From positions 175,945 to 239,944 of the forward strand of contig NZ_JOFL01000004.1 of the NCBI RefSeq assembly GCF_000719265.1: a stretch of DNA of 64,000 nt, read 5' to 3'. Below, one piece after another: positions 10,520-21,411 of the stretch (position 1 is the stretch's first letter; each line of letters starts with the position of its first letter). The notes under the pieces are model-generated. The model did no database searches. It had not been told where the DNA came from and saw nothing but the letters and a program-made list of their open reading frames with translations. Made by a program: the position numbers and the translations under genes. Source of the stretch: Streptomyces roseoverticillatus. GTDB lineage: Bacteria > Actinomycetota > Actinomycetes > Streptomycetales > Streptomycetaceae.

Positions 10520-10760
10520 GGTCTCCTCCATCATTCTCGGCATATGGCTGCCGATGCCGTCGCGTCGTGCTGCGGTGAGCGGCGCCTCCAAAGCCGTTCG
10601 TGGTGGATGTCGTCCTACTAGCCCTACCTGCCCTCGCCCTCGCACCGCAAGTGCGTGATGTCCGTATATGTGCATAATGCCGGACCTTCCGCTTCCGGAG
10701 GGCGTAGGGAAGGCGTAGTGTTCTCGGAGCGCCACGCAGGCACACCGAGAAGGGATGCGC

Positions 10761-11135
10761 ATGGATCGCGGGATGGTCGGCAGCGCGAGGGGCCGGCTGA
10801 ATGTAGCCGTCCGGCGGGACAGGGCGAGCGCGATCGTGACGCCGGTGGGCGAGCTCGATCACCACACGGCGGATGTGCTCCGCGAGCCGCTCGAAGCGGC
10901 CATCGCCGACGGCGGCGTCCGGGTCGTTCTGGACTGCTCCCGGCTGGACTTCTGCGACTCCACCGGTCTCAACGTGCTCCTCGGCGCCCGGCTCCAGGCC
11001 GAGGCCGGCGGCGGCGGGATCCACCTCGCCGCGATGCAGCCCGTGGTCGCCCGCGTCTTCGAGATCACCGGCGCGGAAGCCGTCTTCACCGTGCACGAGA
11101 CGCTCGACGCAGCGCTCGCCGGACTCGCCGGCTGA
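10761..11135 (+). CDS. arsI: STAS-domain anti-anti-sigma factor, ArsI-like
   Basis: 124 aa single STAS domain. The core has VTPVGELDHHTADVLREPL and the phosphorylatable-serine motif LDFCDSTGLNVLLGA, as in SpoIIAA/RsbV proteins. Such proteins, when dephosphorylated, bind an anti-sigma factor and free the sigma factor. It is divergent from the sigma gene across about 240 bp and 234 bp ahead of the anti-sigma gene. I chose the ATG at 10761 because GAGAAGGG lies 6 nt upstream; the in-frame ATG at 10755 lies on top of that site. The symbol follows the expected SigI module and is inferred. Confidence 0.78.
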   Translation: MDRGMVGSARGRLNVAVRRDRASAIVTPVGELDHHTADVLREPLEAAIADGGVRVVLDCSRLDFCDSTGLNVLLGARLQAEAGGGGIHLAAMQPVVARVFEITGAEAVFTVHETLDAALAGLAG

Positions 11136-11369
11136 CCCCTGGCGCCCGCGCCCTTCGCGCGCTTTCCTGTGTGTTATTCAACCGTTACGCGGATCCGGCC
11201 TGGAACCGTATCCCGCAGTTGTATGCATCACAGGATCCATGCCGAAGAAGTGGGTGTTCTCACGAATCGGTCGGGCAGGAGTCTGCTGAATCCGCTCCGT
11301 CGGGTCCGTTCCGTCCATACGTTCGTTACGTTCCGTTCTGAATCGGTGAATCGGTGAGGTGAAGCGCTG

Positions 11370-11909
11370 ATGAGCACCACCCGGCCGTGCCCTCCGCCGG
11401 GCGACCCCGGTCCGGGGGCGGACGGCGCCGCCTCGTCCGGCTCGCCCGGTACGCCGTCCGGTATGCCGTCGCCGGAGGCGCCCTCGTCGTACGCGCCCCC
11501 CGGCGGAGTGCGCCGGCTGCACCTCGTCGGCGTCAGCGGCGCCGTACCGATGTCCCGTGACTTCGCCCGGCAGGCGCTCTACGACTGGGGCTGGCTGCCC
11601 GCCACCGGCGCCGACCACCGCGCCGCCGCGGAAGACGTCCTCCTCGTCGTCTCCGAGCTCGTCACCAACGCCTGCCTGCACGCCGATGGGCCGGAGGAGC
11701 TGCGCGTCAGCTGCGCCGGCAAGGTGCTGCGCCTGGAGGTCGTCGACCTCGGCACCGGCACCCCCGCCCCGCGCACCCCGCACCGGGCCGGGCGGCCCGG
11801 CGGCCACGGGATGTTCATCGTGCAGCGGCTCTGCCTGGACTGGGGGGTCGTGCGGAACGAGAGCGGGGCCGGGAAGACGGTGTGGGCGGAGCTGGCCGCG
11901 CCGGGCTAG
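11370..11909 (+). CDS. prsI: GHKL-ATPase anti-sigma factor / serine kinase, PrsI-like
   Basis: 179 aa. After a Pro/Ser-rich leader of about 45 residues comes an HATPase_c domain of the SpoIIAB/RsbW type: VSELVTNACLHADGPEEL carries the N-box asparagine and VVDLGTGTPAPR, GGHGMFIVQRLCLDWG carry the G boxes. Such proteins sequester SigB/F-type sigma factors and phosphorylate the STAS antagonist. The ATG follows GAGGTGAAG by 5 nt. With the two preceding genes it forms a complete partner-switching module. The direct repeat GAATCGGTGAATCGGTGA lies just upstream of its start. Confidence 0.78.
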   Translation: MSTTRPCPPPGDPGPGADGAASSGSPGTPSGMPSPEAPSSYAPPGGVRRLHLVGVSGAVPMSRDFARQALYDWGWLPATGADHRAAAEDVLLVVSELVTNACLHADGPEELRVSCAGKVLRLEVVDLGTGTPAPRTPHRAGRPGGHGMFIVQRLCLDWGVVRNESGAGKTVWAELAAPG

Positions 11910-12090
11910 GTCGTTTCCGCCGCCTTCCGCCGCCCTCTGCTGTCCCGCCCGTCCCTTTCGTCGCTTTCTTGTACGGCTTCTTTCTTCGTTCTCTTCCTTC
12001 CTCAAGGTCCCCGGCGTACTGTCTGCGCCCGATCTGATGTGCCGTCAGTAGTTTTCCCGGCGGCGGCACCGGACGAGAGGGGAACCAGAG

Positions 12091-12894
12091 GTGTCCCACC
12101 ACCCACGCCGCGCACTCGCAGTCGCCGTGACCCTCGCCGGCGGGGCCGTCCTGCTCGGCGCCCCGGCCGCGCACGCCGTCACGGTCGACGTCGCCTACGC
12201 CTGCAAGACTCCCATCGGAGACAAGAGCGCCGTCTCGCCCATCGACATCAAGGGCGTCGCGGACGGCAGTTCGTACAAGCTGACCATGTCCTTCGAAAAG
12301 GGCGTCTCCTCCAGCCCCATCGAGCTCGGCAAGGGCGCGATGAAGCCGAGCGCCGTCATCAAGCTGGGCGGTGCGGACAGCGGCACGGTGGCCGTTTCCG
12401 GGCCGGCCAACGCGGAGCCGATCCCCGCCAACACGCCGATCAAGATCAGCGACCTGTCCGGGACGTACACCCCTAAGAAGAGCGGCAGCGTCACGTTCAC
12501 CGCCTCCACGCTGACCATCTCGGCGCTGGGGACGACCACGACCTGCACGCCCACGAACAACCCGAAGCCGTCGCTGACGCTTGAGATCAAGGGGGACGGC
12601 GGGACGGGGTCCGGAGGGGCCTCCTCCTCGGGGGGATCGTCCAGTGGTTCTTCCGGTTCCTCTGGTTCTTCCAGTGGCGGGTCCTCTAGTGGTGGGTCCG
12701 CTACGGGGGGCTCGTCTTCCACCGGTGGTTCCGCCGCCACGGGCGGGTCCTCCTCCACCGGCGGCGGTCAGCTCCCGCAGACCGGGCCCGCCGACTCCGC
12801 CGTCGCCCTCGGCACCCTCGGTGGCACCGTCCTCCTCACCGGCATCGCCGGCACGCTCTGGCTGACCCGCCGTCGCCGCGCCGGCGCCCGCTGA
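12091..12894 (+). CDS. LPXTG-anchored surface protein with Ser/Gly-rich stalk
   Basis: 267 aa exported protein. A signal peptide (LAVAVTLAGGAVLLGAPAAHA, about residues 8-28) is followed by a roughly 130-residue beta-rich domain with two cysteines, a 60-residue Gly/Ser/Thr linker, the sortase motif LPQTG (about residue 228), a hydrophobic segment and the basic tail TRRRRAGAR. The protein should be covalently attached to peptidoglycan by a sortase, none of which is encoded in the window. GTG start with a GAGAGGGG ribosome site. It lies 10 bp before the next exported-protein gene, so they are probably cotranscribed. The ligand or role is unknown. Confidence 0.8.
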   Translation: MSHHPRRALAVAVTLAGGAVLLGAPAAHAVTVDVAYACKTPIGDKSAVSPIDIKGVADGSSYKLTMSFEKGVSSSPIELGKGAMKPSAVIKLGGADSGTVAVSGPANAEPIPANTPIKISDLSGTYTPKKSGSVTFTASTLTISALGTTTTCTPTNNPKPSLTLEIKGDGGTGSGGASSSGGSSSGSSGSSGSSSGGSSSGGSATGGSSSTGGSAATGGSSSTGGGQLPQTGPADSAVALGTLGGTVLLTGIAGTLWLTRRRRAGAR

Positions 12895-12904
12895 TGGAGC
12901 CGCT

Positions 12905-14824
12905 TTGCGCCCTCGTCTGCTGACGGCCCTGGCCTCAGTGATCCTGTGCGCGTCCGTCGCCCCGGCGGCCACCGTCGCCCGCGCCGCGGCCGACGACAGG
13001 CCCGCGGCCTGGTCCGCCGCGCCGGCCCCCGCCGGTACGGCCGCGCCCGGGCCGGACGACCGGACGTCGTTCTACCTGGAGGGCGCGCCCGGCGCGGTGC
13101 TCACCGACAAGCTGTCCCTCGTCAACCCCACGGACCACGCGCGCTCCCTCGGCCTCCGGGCATCCGCGCCCTGGATCTCCCTCGCCGAACGGCAGGTACG
13201 GGTGCCCGCCCGCACGCGCGCCGACGTCCCGTTGACGGTGACCGTCCCCGGCGACGGCTCCGGCTCCGGCGACCGTTCCGGCTCCGGCGACCGTTCCGGG
13301 GCCGTGGTCGTCACGGGAGAGGGGCGGGAGGTGCGGGTGCCCCTCGCGCTACGGGTGAGCGGTGCGCCCGCGCTGCCCGCGCTCGCCGTCGAGAACGTAC
13401 GGGTCAGCGGAGCGGCGGACGGGCGCGGCGCGGTCATCCGGTACGCGGTCGTCAACCGCGGCAACACCGTCCTTGCCCCGCGCCTCGCCATCCGTGCCGA
13501 CGGGATCTTCCGTACGGTCCTCCGCCGCACGGTCAGTGACGCCCCGGCAGCCCTGCCGCCGGGGCGCGCCGTGCAGCGGGTGGAGCGGTGGGCGGACGCG
13601 CCGCGGCTGGACTCCGTGACGGTGCGGGTCACTGCCGCGGCGGAGGGCGGGGTGCGGGCCAGTGGTGCGGCGTCCTATACGCCGTGGCGGTGGGTGGTGC
13701 CGGTGGGGGGCGGGGGCGTGCTCGGCGTTCTCGGCGCGGTGGTGCTGGTGAGGCGCGCCGTCGGTCGGCGCGTCGTGGGCCGGCGCGTGGTGGGCCGGCG
13801 CCGGGGCCTCCGGGCCAGGGTCCTGGACCGTATATTTACGGCGCCCCACGCCCCTGCGCAGACCCACCCGGCACTCGGCGCCACAAATACACGGAAGCGT
13901 CCAGGACCCTGCCCCTGCGGCCCCGGCTCCTCCCTGGTCGTTCTCCTGCTGGCCCTGCTCGTCCTCCTGCCGTCCGCAGGCACTGCTTCCGCTGACGGTG
14001 GTCCCACGCTCTCCCTGGATCGGTCCGAGGCGGGGAAGGGCGGCACGGTCGTGGTGCAGGGTGCGGGGTGGAGGCCGGGTGCCTTGCTCACCCTGCTCGT
14101 GTGCGGGCAGAACATGGTGGGGGGTACCAACGATTGCGCCAATGCGGACGGGCGGACGGTCACTACGGGGAGTGACGGACGCTTCCGGAGGGAGCTTGTC
14201 GTCGCCGAGCCGCCCCGGCCTTGTCCCTGTGTGGTGCACGTCGCCACTGTCATGGGTGATGCCCAAGCTGCTGACGTTTCGCTTGCCGTCGCCGGGCATC
14301 CCGTCGCCCCCGTGCCCTCCGGCGCCCGGCTGGGCGTGCTCGCCGCCCGGCTGGAAGGCTCCAGTGGGCTGCTCACGTGGTTCGGGGCGCCGCCCACGCG
14401 GCGGCTCGTCGTGACCGTCGGCAATCTCGGCTCCGGGGACGTCAAGGACCCCGCTTTCCGCGTCGGCACCGCGCGGGGCGTTCTCGCTCCCGCCTGGGAG
14501 GAGCGGAAGTGGCACGGGACCGTCGCTGCCGGGCAGCGGGCTCGTGTCGTCTTCGATGTCGAGCTCGCTGCCGGTGCTCACGGGCCCTACGAGGTCTCGC
14601 TCGCGTACGGGGAGAAGGTGCTCGTCGCCGAGCCCTGGGACGTTGCCCGGCCCTGGGGAGTCGTTCTTTTCTGGGTGCTGCTGGGGGGTGTGGTGGCCGG
14701 GGGGCTCTTTCGGGCGGGGATGCTTCTTGTCGATCGGTTGCGGCCCCGGCCCGCCGCGCCTGAGACGGCCGGCAGTCCCGCTCTTCCTTGGTTCACTCCC
14801 GGCACCGTCCCGCCGCCTGACTGA
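12905..14824 (+). CDS. Composite exported membrane protein: WxL-like domain joined to neocarzinostatin-like domain across a MITE
   Basis: 639 aa reading frame that looks like two proteins. Residues 1-285 have a signal peptide, an Ig-like region typical of actinobacterial WxL/DUF916-like proteins (TSFYLEGAPGAVLTDKLSL) and a transmembrane segment near 262-284 followed by arginines, a natural end. Residues 300-340 are encoded by a palindromic element (13803-13924). Residues 342-362 (SLVVLLLALLVLLPSAGTAS) look like a second signal peptide, followed by an exported neocarzinostatin-like domain with paired cysteines and a last transmembrane helix near 585-610. TTG start after GATGGAG. No ATG or GTG lies in frame between the element and the second signal peptide, so either a fused protein is made or the second part lost its start. 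Confidence 0.7.
   Translation: MRPRLLTALASVILCASVAPAATVARAAADDRPAAWSAAPAPAGTAAPGPDDRTSFYLEGAPGAVLTDKLSLVNPTDHARSLGLRASAPWISLAERQVRVPARTRADVPLTVTVPGDGSGSGDRSGSGDRSGAVVVTGEGREVRVPLALRVSGAPALPALAVENVRVSGAADGRGAVIRYAVVNRGNTVLAPRLAIRADGIFRTVLRRTVSDAPAALPPGRAVQRVERWADAPRLDSVTVRVTAAAEGGVRASGAASYTPWRWVVPVGGGGVLGVLGAVVLVRRAVGRRVVGRRVVGRRRGLRARVLDRIFTAPHAPAQTHPALGATNTRKRPGPCPCGPGSSLVVLLLALLVLLPSAGTASADGGPTLSLDRSEAGKGGTVVVQGAGWRPGALLTLLVCGQNMVGGTNDCANADGRTVTTGSDGRFRRELVVAEPPRPCPCVVHVATVMGDAQAADVSLAVAGHPVAPVPSGARLGVLAARLEGSSGLLTWFGAPPTRRLVVTVGNLGSGDVKDPAFRVGTARGVLAPAWEERKWHGTVAAGQRARVVFDVELAAGAHGPYEVSLAYGEKVLVAEPWDVARPWGVVLFWVLLGGVVAGGLFRAGMLLVDRLRPRPAAPETAGSPALPWFTPGTVPPPD
13803..13924 (+). mobile_element. 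MITE-like palindromic element, copy 1 (within the composite gene)
   Basis: 122 bp element with terminal inverted repeats of about 26 bp, beginning GGGGCCTCCGGGCCAGGGTC and ending with the complement of GGGGCCGCAGGGGCAGGGTC. Subterminal arms (CCGTATATTTACGGCGCC and GGCGCCACAAATACACGG) extend the palindrome. A second copy lies at 41808-41931 in the opposite orientation. No transposase is encoded. Confidence 0.85.
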
Positions 14825-14835
14825 GTCAACGCAAA

Positions 14836-14867
14836 GGGCCCCCGGCGCGTCATTGCGCCGGGGGCCC
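14836..14867. terminator. Bidirectional terminator hairpin
   Basis: A perfect 13 bp stem (14836-14848 with 14855-14867) and 6 nt loop between the convergent composite gene and the peptide transporter gene, 12 bp after the former's stop codon. Confidence 0.8.
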
Positions 14868-14883
14868 TGCTTGCGTGGTGCTC

Positions 14884-16419
<1,536 letters not shown>

Positions 16420-16886
16420 GTCGATCCTTGAGTGCTCGGGACGCGCGGGTGCAGCTCCTACGCGCCCGGGTGGGGGTTGGCCGGCACCGGTCACCGCGCT
16501 GCCCGCCCCCACGTCCAGGGGGTTCGCTCCCTCCTCCAAGAGAGCGGCAGGACAGCGGTCACCGGGATCCACGTCCCCGCGCACCTTCGCGCGACGGACC
16601 CGGCCGCCAGGTCATTCACTGTGAAACAAGGCTGGGGTATCCAGCCCTGAGCACAACAGAGACCTTCGGCGCGCCGAATACGATCCGAAGGTCCCCCTTG
16701 TAGCTACAGACGTCTGGTCACCATACGTCACACCCCGCCCGCAAATGGAAGCAGTTGAGACGCGGATCACATCGCATCGGGGAACCGTTTGCGCACCTTC
16801 AAAGGTCCGTACCGGGCTGTCAAGGGTTGCCGCGGGTAGCCGCCGGTACGCCTCTGACGTGGGCCCGCGCGGACTACCATCACTGC
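16420..16886. other. Divergent intergenic region (467 bp) between transporter and two-component genes
   Basis: No gene is visible. It holds two inverted repeats: GGCTGG/CCAGCC at 16631-16647 and GACCTTCGG/CCGAAGGTC at 16661-16693, the second with an internal CGGCGCGCCG palindrome. These may be operators or attenuators for the leftward transporter gene. The -10-like TACCAT of the response-regulator gene is at 16875-16880. Confidence 0.5.
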
Positions 16887-17567
<681 letters not shown>

Positions 17568-17643
17568 GTCCGGCCGCCGGGCGGGCCGAGCCGGTCCGCC
17601 CGGCGGGGGCCAGTGTTCGTACCACCCGCCCGGAGGGCAACCC

Positions 17644-18897
17644 GTGCGCCGCCGACTGATCAATTCCACGCTCGCCGTCGTTCTCGTCGTGATCGCCGTC
17701 TTCGGCATCTCGCTCGTCATCGTCGAGACCCGCACGATCGAGAGCAGCGCCCAGGAGAGCGTGCAGTCCGAGGCCGTACGGCTCGTCAGCATCGTCGACA
17801 GCCGGCTGGTCGGGGGCGAGCGGGTCGAGTCCGGGATCCTCAGCGAGCAGATCACCGCCGACCGGTACGCCCGGATCGAGATCCCCGGGCGCGCGCCGAT
17901 CGAGATCGGCGACCGCCCCGAGGGCGGTGTCATCGCCAACATGCAGAAGGGCGAGCAGGGCGAGCTCGTCCGCGTCGAGGAGTCCCGCTCCACGGTCAGC
18001 CGCGAGGTCGGCCGCACGCTGCTGGTGATCCTCGCGGTGGCCCTGCTCGCCGTGGTCGCCGCCGTCTTCCTGGCCGTGCGGCAGGCCAACCGGCTCACCG
18101 CGCCGCTCACCGACCTCGCCGAGACCGCCGAGCGGCTCGGCTCCGGCGACCCCAGGCCCCGCCACCGCCGCTACGGGGTGCCCGAGCTGGACCGCGTCGC
18201 CGACGTCCTGGACAGCAGCGCCGAGCGGATCGCGCGGATGCTCACCGCCGAGCGGCGGCTGGCCGCGGACGCCTCGCACCAGCTGCGGACGCCCCTGACG
18301 GCGCTGTCCATGCGGCTTGAGGAGATCACGCTCACCGACGAGCCGGAGACGGTCAAGGAGGAGGCGACGATCGCCCTCGCCCAGGTCGAGCGGCTGACCG
18401 ACGTCGTCCAGCGGCTGCTGACCAACTCCCGCGACCCCAAGTCCAGCTCGGCCGTCACCTTCGACCTGGACGAGGTCATCAAGCAGCAGATCGAGGAGTG
18501 GCGGCCCGCCTCGCGCAGCGAGGGCCGGGCCATCGTGCGCTCGGGCAAGCAGGGGCTGCGGGCGGTCGGCACGCCGGGGGCGGTCTCCCAGGTCCTCGCC
18601 ACCCTCATCGAGAACTCGCTGATGCACGGCGACGGCACGGTCGCCCTGCGGACGCGCGTCACCGGCAACCAGGCGGTCGTGGAGGTCACGGACGAGGGGC
18701 CGGGGGTGCCGCCGGACCTCGGGGCGCGGGTCTTCGAGCGCACCGTCAGCGGGCGGAACTCCACGGGGCTGGGGCTCGCGGTCGCGCGGGACCTCGCGGA
18801 GGCGGACGGCGGCCGCCTGGAACTCCTCCAGGCGAACCCGCCGGTCTTCGCCCTCTTCCTCAGCCGGGAGACGGAAGAGCCGGACGTGAGCGTCTAG
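17644..18897 (+). CDS. Membrane sensor histidine kinase
   Basis: 417 aa. Transmembrane helices lie near residues 9-30 and 125-147 and enclose an extracytoplasmic sensor of about 95 residues. A HAMP region (AVRQANRLTAPLTDLAETAE) follows, then the H-box ASHQLRTPLTALSMRLEEI with the phosphorylated histidine, the N-box VLATLIENSLMHG and the G-boxes DEGPGVPPD and TGLGLAVARDLAEADGG. GTG start at 17644 is preceded by GGAGGGCA. It phosphorylates the upstream OmpR-type regulator. The sensor domain has no feature that names a ligand. Confidence 0.93.
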   Translation: MRRRLINSTLAVVLVVIAVFGISLVIVETRTIESSAQESVQSEAVRLVSIVDSRLVGGERVESGILSEQITADRYARIEIPGRAPIEIGDRPEGGVIANMQKGEQGELVRVEESRSTVSREVGRTLLVILAVALLAVVAAVFLAVRQANRLTAPLTDLAETAERLGSGDPRPRHRRYGVPELDRVADVLDSSAERIARMLTAERRLAADASHQLRTPLTALSMRLEEITLTDEPETVKEEATIALAQVERLTDVVQRLLTNSRDPKSSSAVTFDLDEVIKQQIEEWRPASRSEGRAIVRSGKQGLRAVGTPGAVSQVLATLIENSLMHGDGTVALRTRVTGNQAVVEVTDEGPGVPPDLGARVFERTVSGRNSTGLGLAVARDLAEADGGRLELLQANPPVFALFLSRETEEPDVSV

Positions 18898-19020
18898 GGC
18901 GTCCCCGGGCCGGCCCGGCAAGGCTGTCTTGCCGCCGGGCGAGGAAACTCCGCCGCGACGGCGCGCAACCCCCACCGGACGGGTCCGGCGGTGCCGAGCC
19001 GCCCTCCGTCGTACGTGCTG

Positions 19021-19518
19021 TTACTTGCGCGCATCCACGCGCGCCACCGCATCCGTGGTCAGGAACGATTCCGCAGTCTCCACCGCCTGCGCCTGGAAGA
19101 CCCACGTGCGGTAGGACCAGAAGCGGAAGACCGTTCCTATCCCCAGTCCGATCACGTTCTTCGCGATGTTGTCCGCGAGCGGGGACGTCAGGCCGAAGCC
19201 GTAGTGCGAGAGCGCCAGGATGCCGTTCTCGATGATCAGCCCGGCGCCGCTGAAGAGCAGGAACAGGCTCATCTCGCGGCTGCGCCGGCTCCGGTCGGCG
19301 TCGCGGTAGGTCCAGTACCGGTTGCCGACGTAGTTCGTGGCGATGGCCACGGCCGTGGCGATCACGCCCGAGCGCACCACCGCGAGGTGGAACCCGTGGA
19401 CGCAGATGTTGAAGACGATGAAGTTGACCACGAACCCGATGGCTCCGACCGCGCCGAACTTGGCGATTTCGCGGGCCATCCGCTCCAGCCGGGAACGCAC
19501 TGTGCGCCGTTGACTCAT
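19021..19518 (-). CDS. GtrA-family membrane protein
   Basis: 165 aa protein with four hydrophobic segments; FGAVGAIGFVVNFIVFNICV and the charged connection NYVGNRYWTYRDADRSRR are typical of GtrA, a family thought to help flip undecaprenyl- or polyprenyl-phosphate-linked sugars across the membrane during glycan decoration. The ATG at 19518 gives MSQRRTVRSRLERMAREI; an upstream in-frame ATG would add an unlikely 42-residue leader. It is divergent from purK and shares no operon. The partner glycosyltransferase is not adjacent, though several envelope genes lie elsewhere in this window. Confidence 0.85.
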   Translation of the reverse strand: MSQRRTVRSRLERMAREIAKFGAVGAIGFVVNFIVFNICVHGFHLAVVRSGVIATAVAIATNYVGNRYWTYRDADRSRRSREMSLFLLFSGAGLIIENGILALSHYGFGLTSPLADNIAKNVIGLGIGTVFRFWSYRTWVFQAQAVETAESFLTTDAVARVDARK

Positions 19519-19721
19519 GAGATCGTCAGGCTCCGTTGAATGGGCGTCTTGGGGGCGTGGGGCAGCTTTCATGCTAGCGAGCGCGTTCTGCCGCCGATGG
19601 ACGGAGTCGGTGAACGCGAGACGAACGCGAGTCATATCGGCCAACGGGGCAGACGCCGTCTTTTCGGATGATCCTCCGAACGCGGTCCGGGGCGGTTCCC
19701 TCGTACGGATACCCTGGGGGC

Positions 19722-20861
19722 GTGACGTTCCCGGTAGTCGGCATGGTCGGCGGCGGCCAGCTCGCCCGTATGACCCACGAGGCGGGCATCCCCCTCGGCA
19801 TCAAGTTCAAGCTGCTCAGCGATACTCCGCAGGACTCGGCGGCCCAGGTGGTCAGCGATGTCGTCATCGGCGACTACCGCGACCTGGAAACCCTTCGTGC
19901 TTTCGCACAAGGGTGTGACGTGATCACCTTCGATCACGAGCACGTTCCCACCGAGCACCTCCGGGCCCTGGAAGCGGACGGCATCCCCGTCCGCCCCGGG
20001 CCCGACGCATTGGTGCACGCCCAGGACAAGGGCGTGATGCGGGCCAAGCTCGACGCGATCGGAGTGCCGTGCCCCCGGCACCGCCTCGTCGAGGACCCCG
20101 CCGATGTGGAGCGCTTCGCCGCCGAGGGCGACGGTTTCCCCGTCGTCCTGAAGACGGTGCGCGGCGGATACGACGGAAAGGGGGTTTGGATCGTCCGCAG
20201 CGCAGAAGAGGCGAGTGAACCCTTCCGCGCCGGCGTCCCCGTCCTCGCCGAGGAGAAGGTCGCCTTCGTCCGCGAGCTCGCGGCGAACGTCGTCCGCTCC
20301 CCGCACGGCCAGGCCGTCTCGTACCCCGTCGTCGAGTCCGTCCAGGTCGACGGCGTCTGCGACACGGTGATCGCCCCGGCGCCCGGCCTCTCCGCCGAGC
20401 TGTCCGCGCAGGCGCAGCAGCTCGCGCTCAAGGTCGCCAAGGAGCTCGGCGTCGTCGGGCACCTCGCCGTGGAGCTGTTCGAGACCGAAGACGGCCGCAT
20501 CCTCGTCAACGAGCTCGCGATGCGCCCGCACAACTCCGGCCACTGGACCCAGGACGGCGCGGTCACCTCGCAGTTCGCCAACCACGTGCGTGCCGTCCTC
20601 GACCTGCCGCTCGGCGACCCCCGCCCGCGCGCCAGGTGGACCGTCATGGCCAATGTCCTCGGCGGCGACTATCCCGACATGTATTCCGCGTACCTCCATT
20701 GCATGGCACGCGATCCCGGCCTGAAGATCCATATGTACGGCAAGGACGTCAAGCCCGGCCGCAAGGTCGGACACGTCAACACCTACGGCGACGATCTGGC
20801 GGATGTGCGCGAGCGCGCGAGCCACGCCGCCGGATACCTGCGAGGAACGATCACGGAATGA
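19722..20861 (+). CDS. purK: 5-(Carboxyamino)imidazole ribonucleotide synthase
   Basis: 379 aa ATP-grasp enzyme that carboxylates AIR with ATP and bicarbonate to N5-CAIR in purine synthesis. The N-terminal motif [20 protein letters not shown], the ATP-grasp stretch [21 protein letters not shown] (in part) and the metal-binding [16 protein letters not shown] are all present. The GTG at 19722 gives the usual start V-TFPVVG; a longer in-frame ATG version would add 18 atypical residues. TACCCT at 19710-19715 is only 6 bp before the GTG, so the mRNA may be leaderless. Its stop overlaps the purE start (ATGA), indicating translational coupling. Confidence 0.96.
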   Translation: MTFPVVGMVGGGQLARMTHEAGIPLGIKFKLLSDTPQDSAAQVVSDVVIGDYRDLETLRAFAQGCDVITFDHEHVPTEHLRALEADGIPVRPGPDALVHAQDKGVMRAKLDAIGVPCPRHRLVEDPADVERFAAEGDGFPVVLKTVRGGYDGKGVWIVRSAEEASEPFRAGVPVLAEEKVAFVRELAANVVRSPHGQAVSYPVVESVQVDGVCDTVIAPAPGLSAELSAQAQQLALKVAKELGVVGHLAVELFETEDGRILVNELAMRPHNSGHWTQDGAVTSQFANHVRAVLDLPLGDPRPRARWTVMANVLGGDYPDMYSAYLHCMARDPGLKIHMYGKDVKPGRKVGHVNTYGDDLADVRERASHAAGYLRGTITE

Positions 20862-21397
20862 CTGGTTCCACCGCTGTCGGCCCCGTCGTCGGCATCGTCA
20901 TGGGCTCCGACTCCGACTGGCCCGTCATGGAAGCCGCCGCCAAGGCCCTGGAGGAGTTCGAGGTCCCCTACGAGGTCGACGTCGTCTCCGCGCACCGGAT
21001 GCCGCGCGAGATGGTCGCCTACGGGGAGCGGGCCGCCGGCCGCGGCCTCAAGGCGATCATCGCGGGCGCGGGCGGCGCCGCCCACCTGCCCGGCATGCTC
21101 GCCTCCGTCACGCCCCTGCCGGTGATCGGCGTGCCCGTCCCGCTGAAGTACATGGACGGCATGGACTCCCTCCTGTCCATCGTCCAGATGCCCGCCGGCG
21201 TCCCGGTCGCCACCGTCTCCGTCGCCGGCGCCCGCAACGCCGGCCTCCTGGCCGTCCGCATGCTCGCCGCCCACGACGGCGACCTGCTCGCCCGCATGCA
21301 GCACTTCCAGGAAGAGCTCAACGAACAGGCCACGGACAAGGGCCGGCGGCTGCGCGCGAAGGTGCAGGGCGCCACGGGCTTCGGATTCGGCAAGTGA
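20858..21397 (+). CDS. purE: N5-CAIR mutase, PurE catalytic subunit
   Basis: 179 aa class I PurE that moves the carboxyl group of N5-CAIR to C4, giving CAIR. Hallmarks are [19 protein letters not shown], the catalytic [11 protein letters not shown] and [15 protein letters not shown]. The four-base ATGA overlap with purK matches their consecutive reactions. A dipeptidase gene starts at or shortly after its stop codon, so the transcript probably continues. Confidence 0.97.
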   Translation: MTGSTAVGPVVGIVMGSDSDWPVMEAAAKALEEFEVPYEVDVVSAHRMPREMVAYGERAAGRGLKAIIAGAGGAAHLPGMLASVTPLPVIGVPVPLKYMDGMDSLLSIVQMPAGVPVATVSVAGARNAGLLAVRMLAAHDGDLLARMQHFQEELNEQATDKGRRLRAKVQGATGFGFGK

Positions 21398-21411
21398 GCG
21401 GGGGAGCGGCC

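Noticed and set aside
13803..13924. A normal linker domain of the composite exported protein
   Set aside because: The same nucleotide sequence occurs in an intergenic region at 41808-41931 in the other orientation, so it is an inserted element rather than a protein domain.
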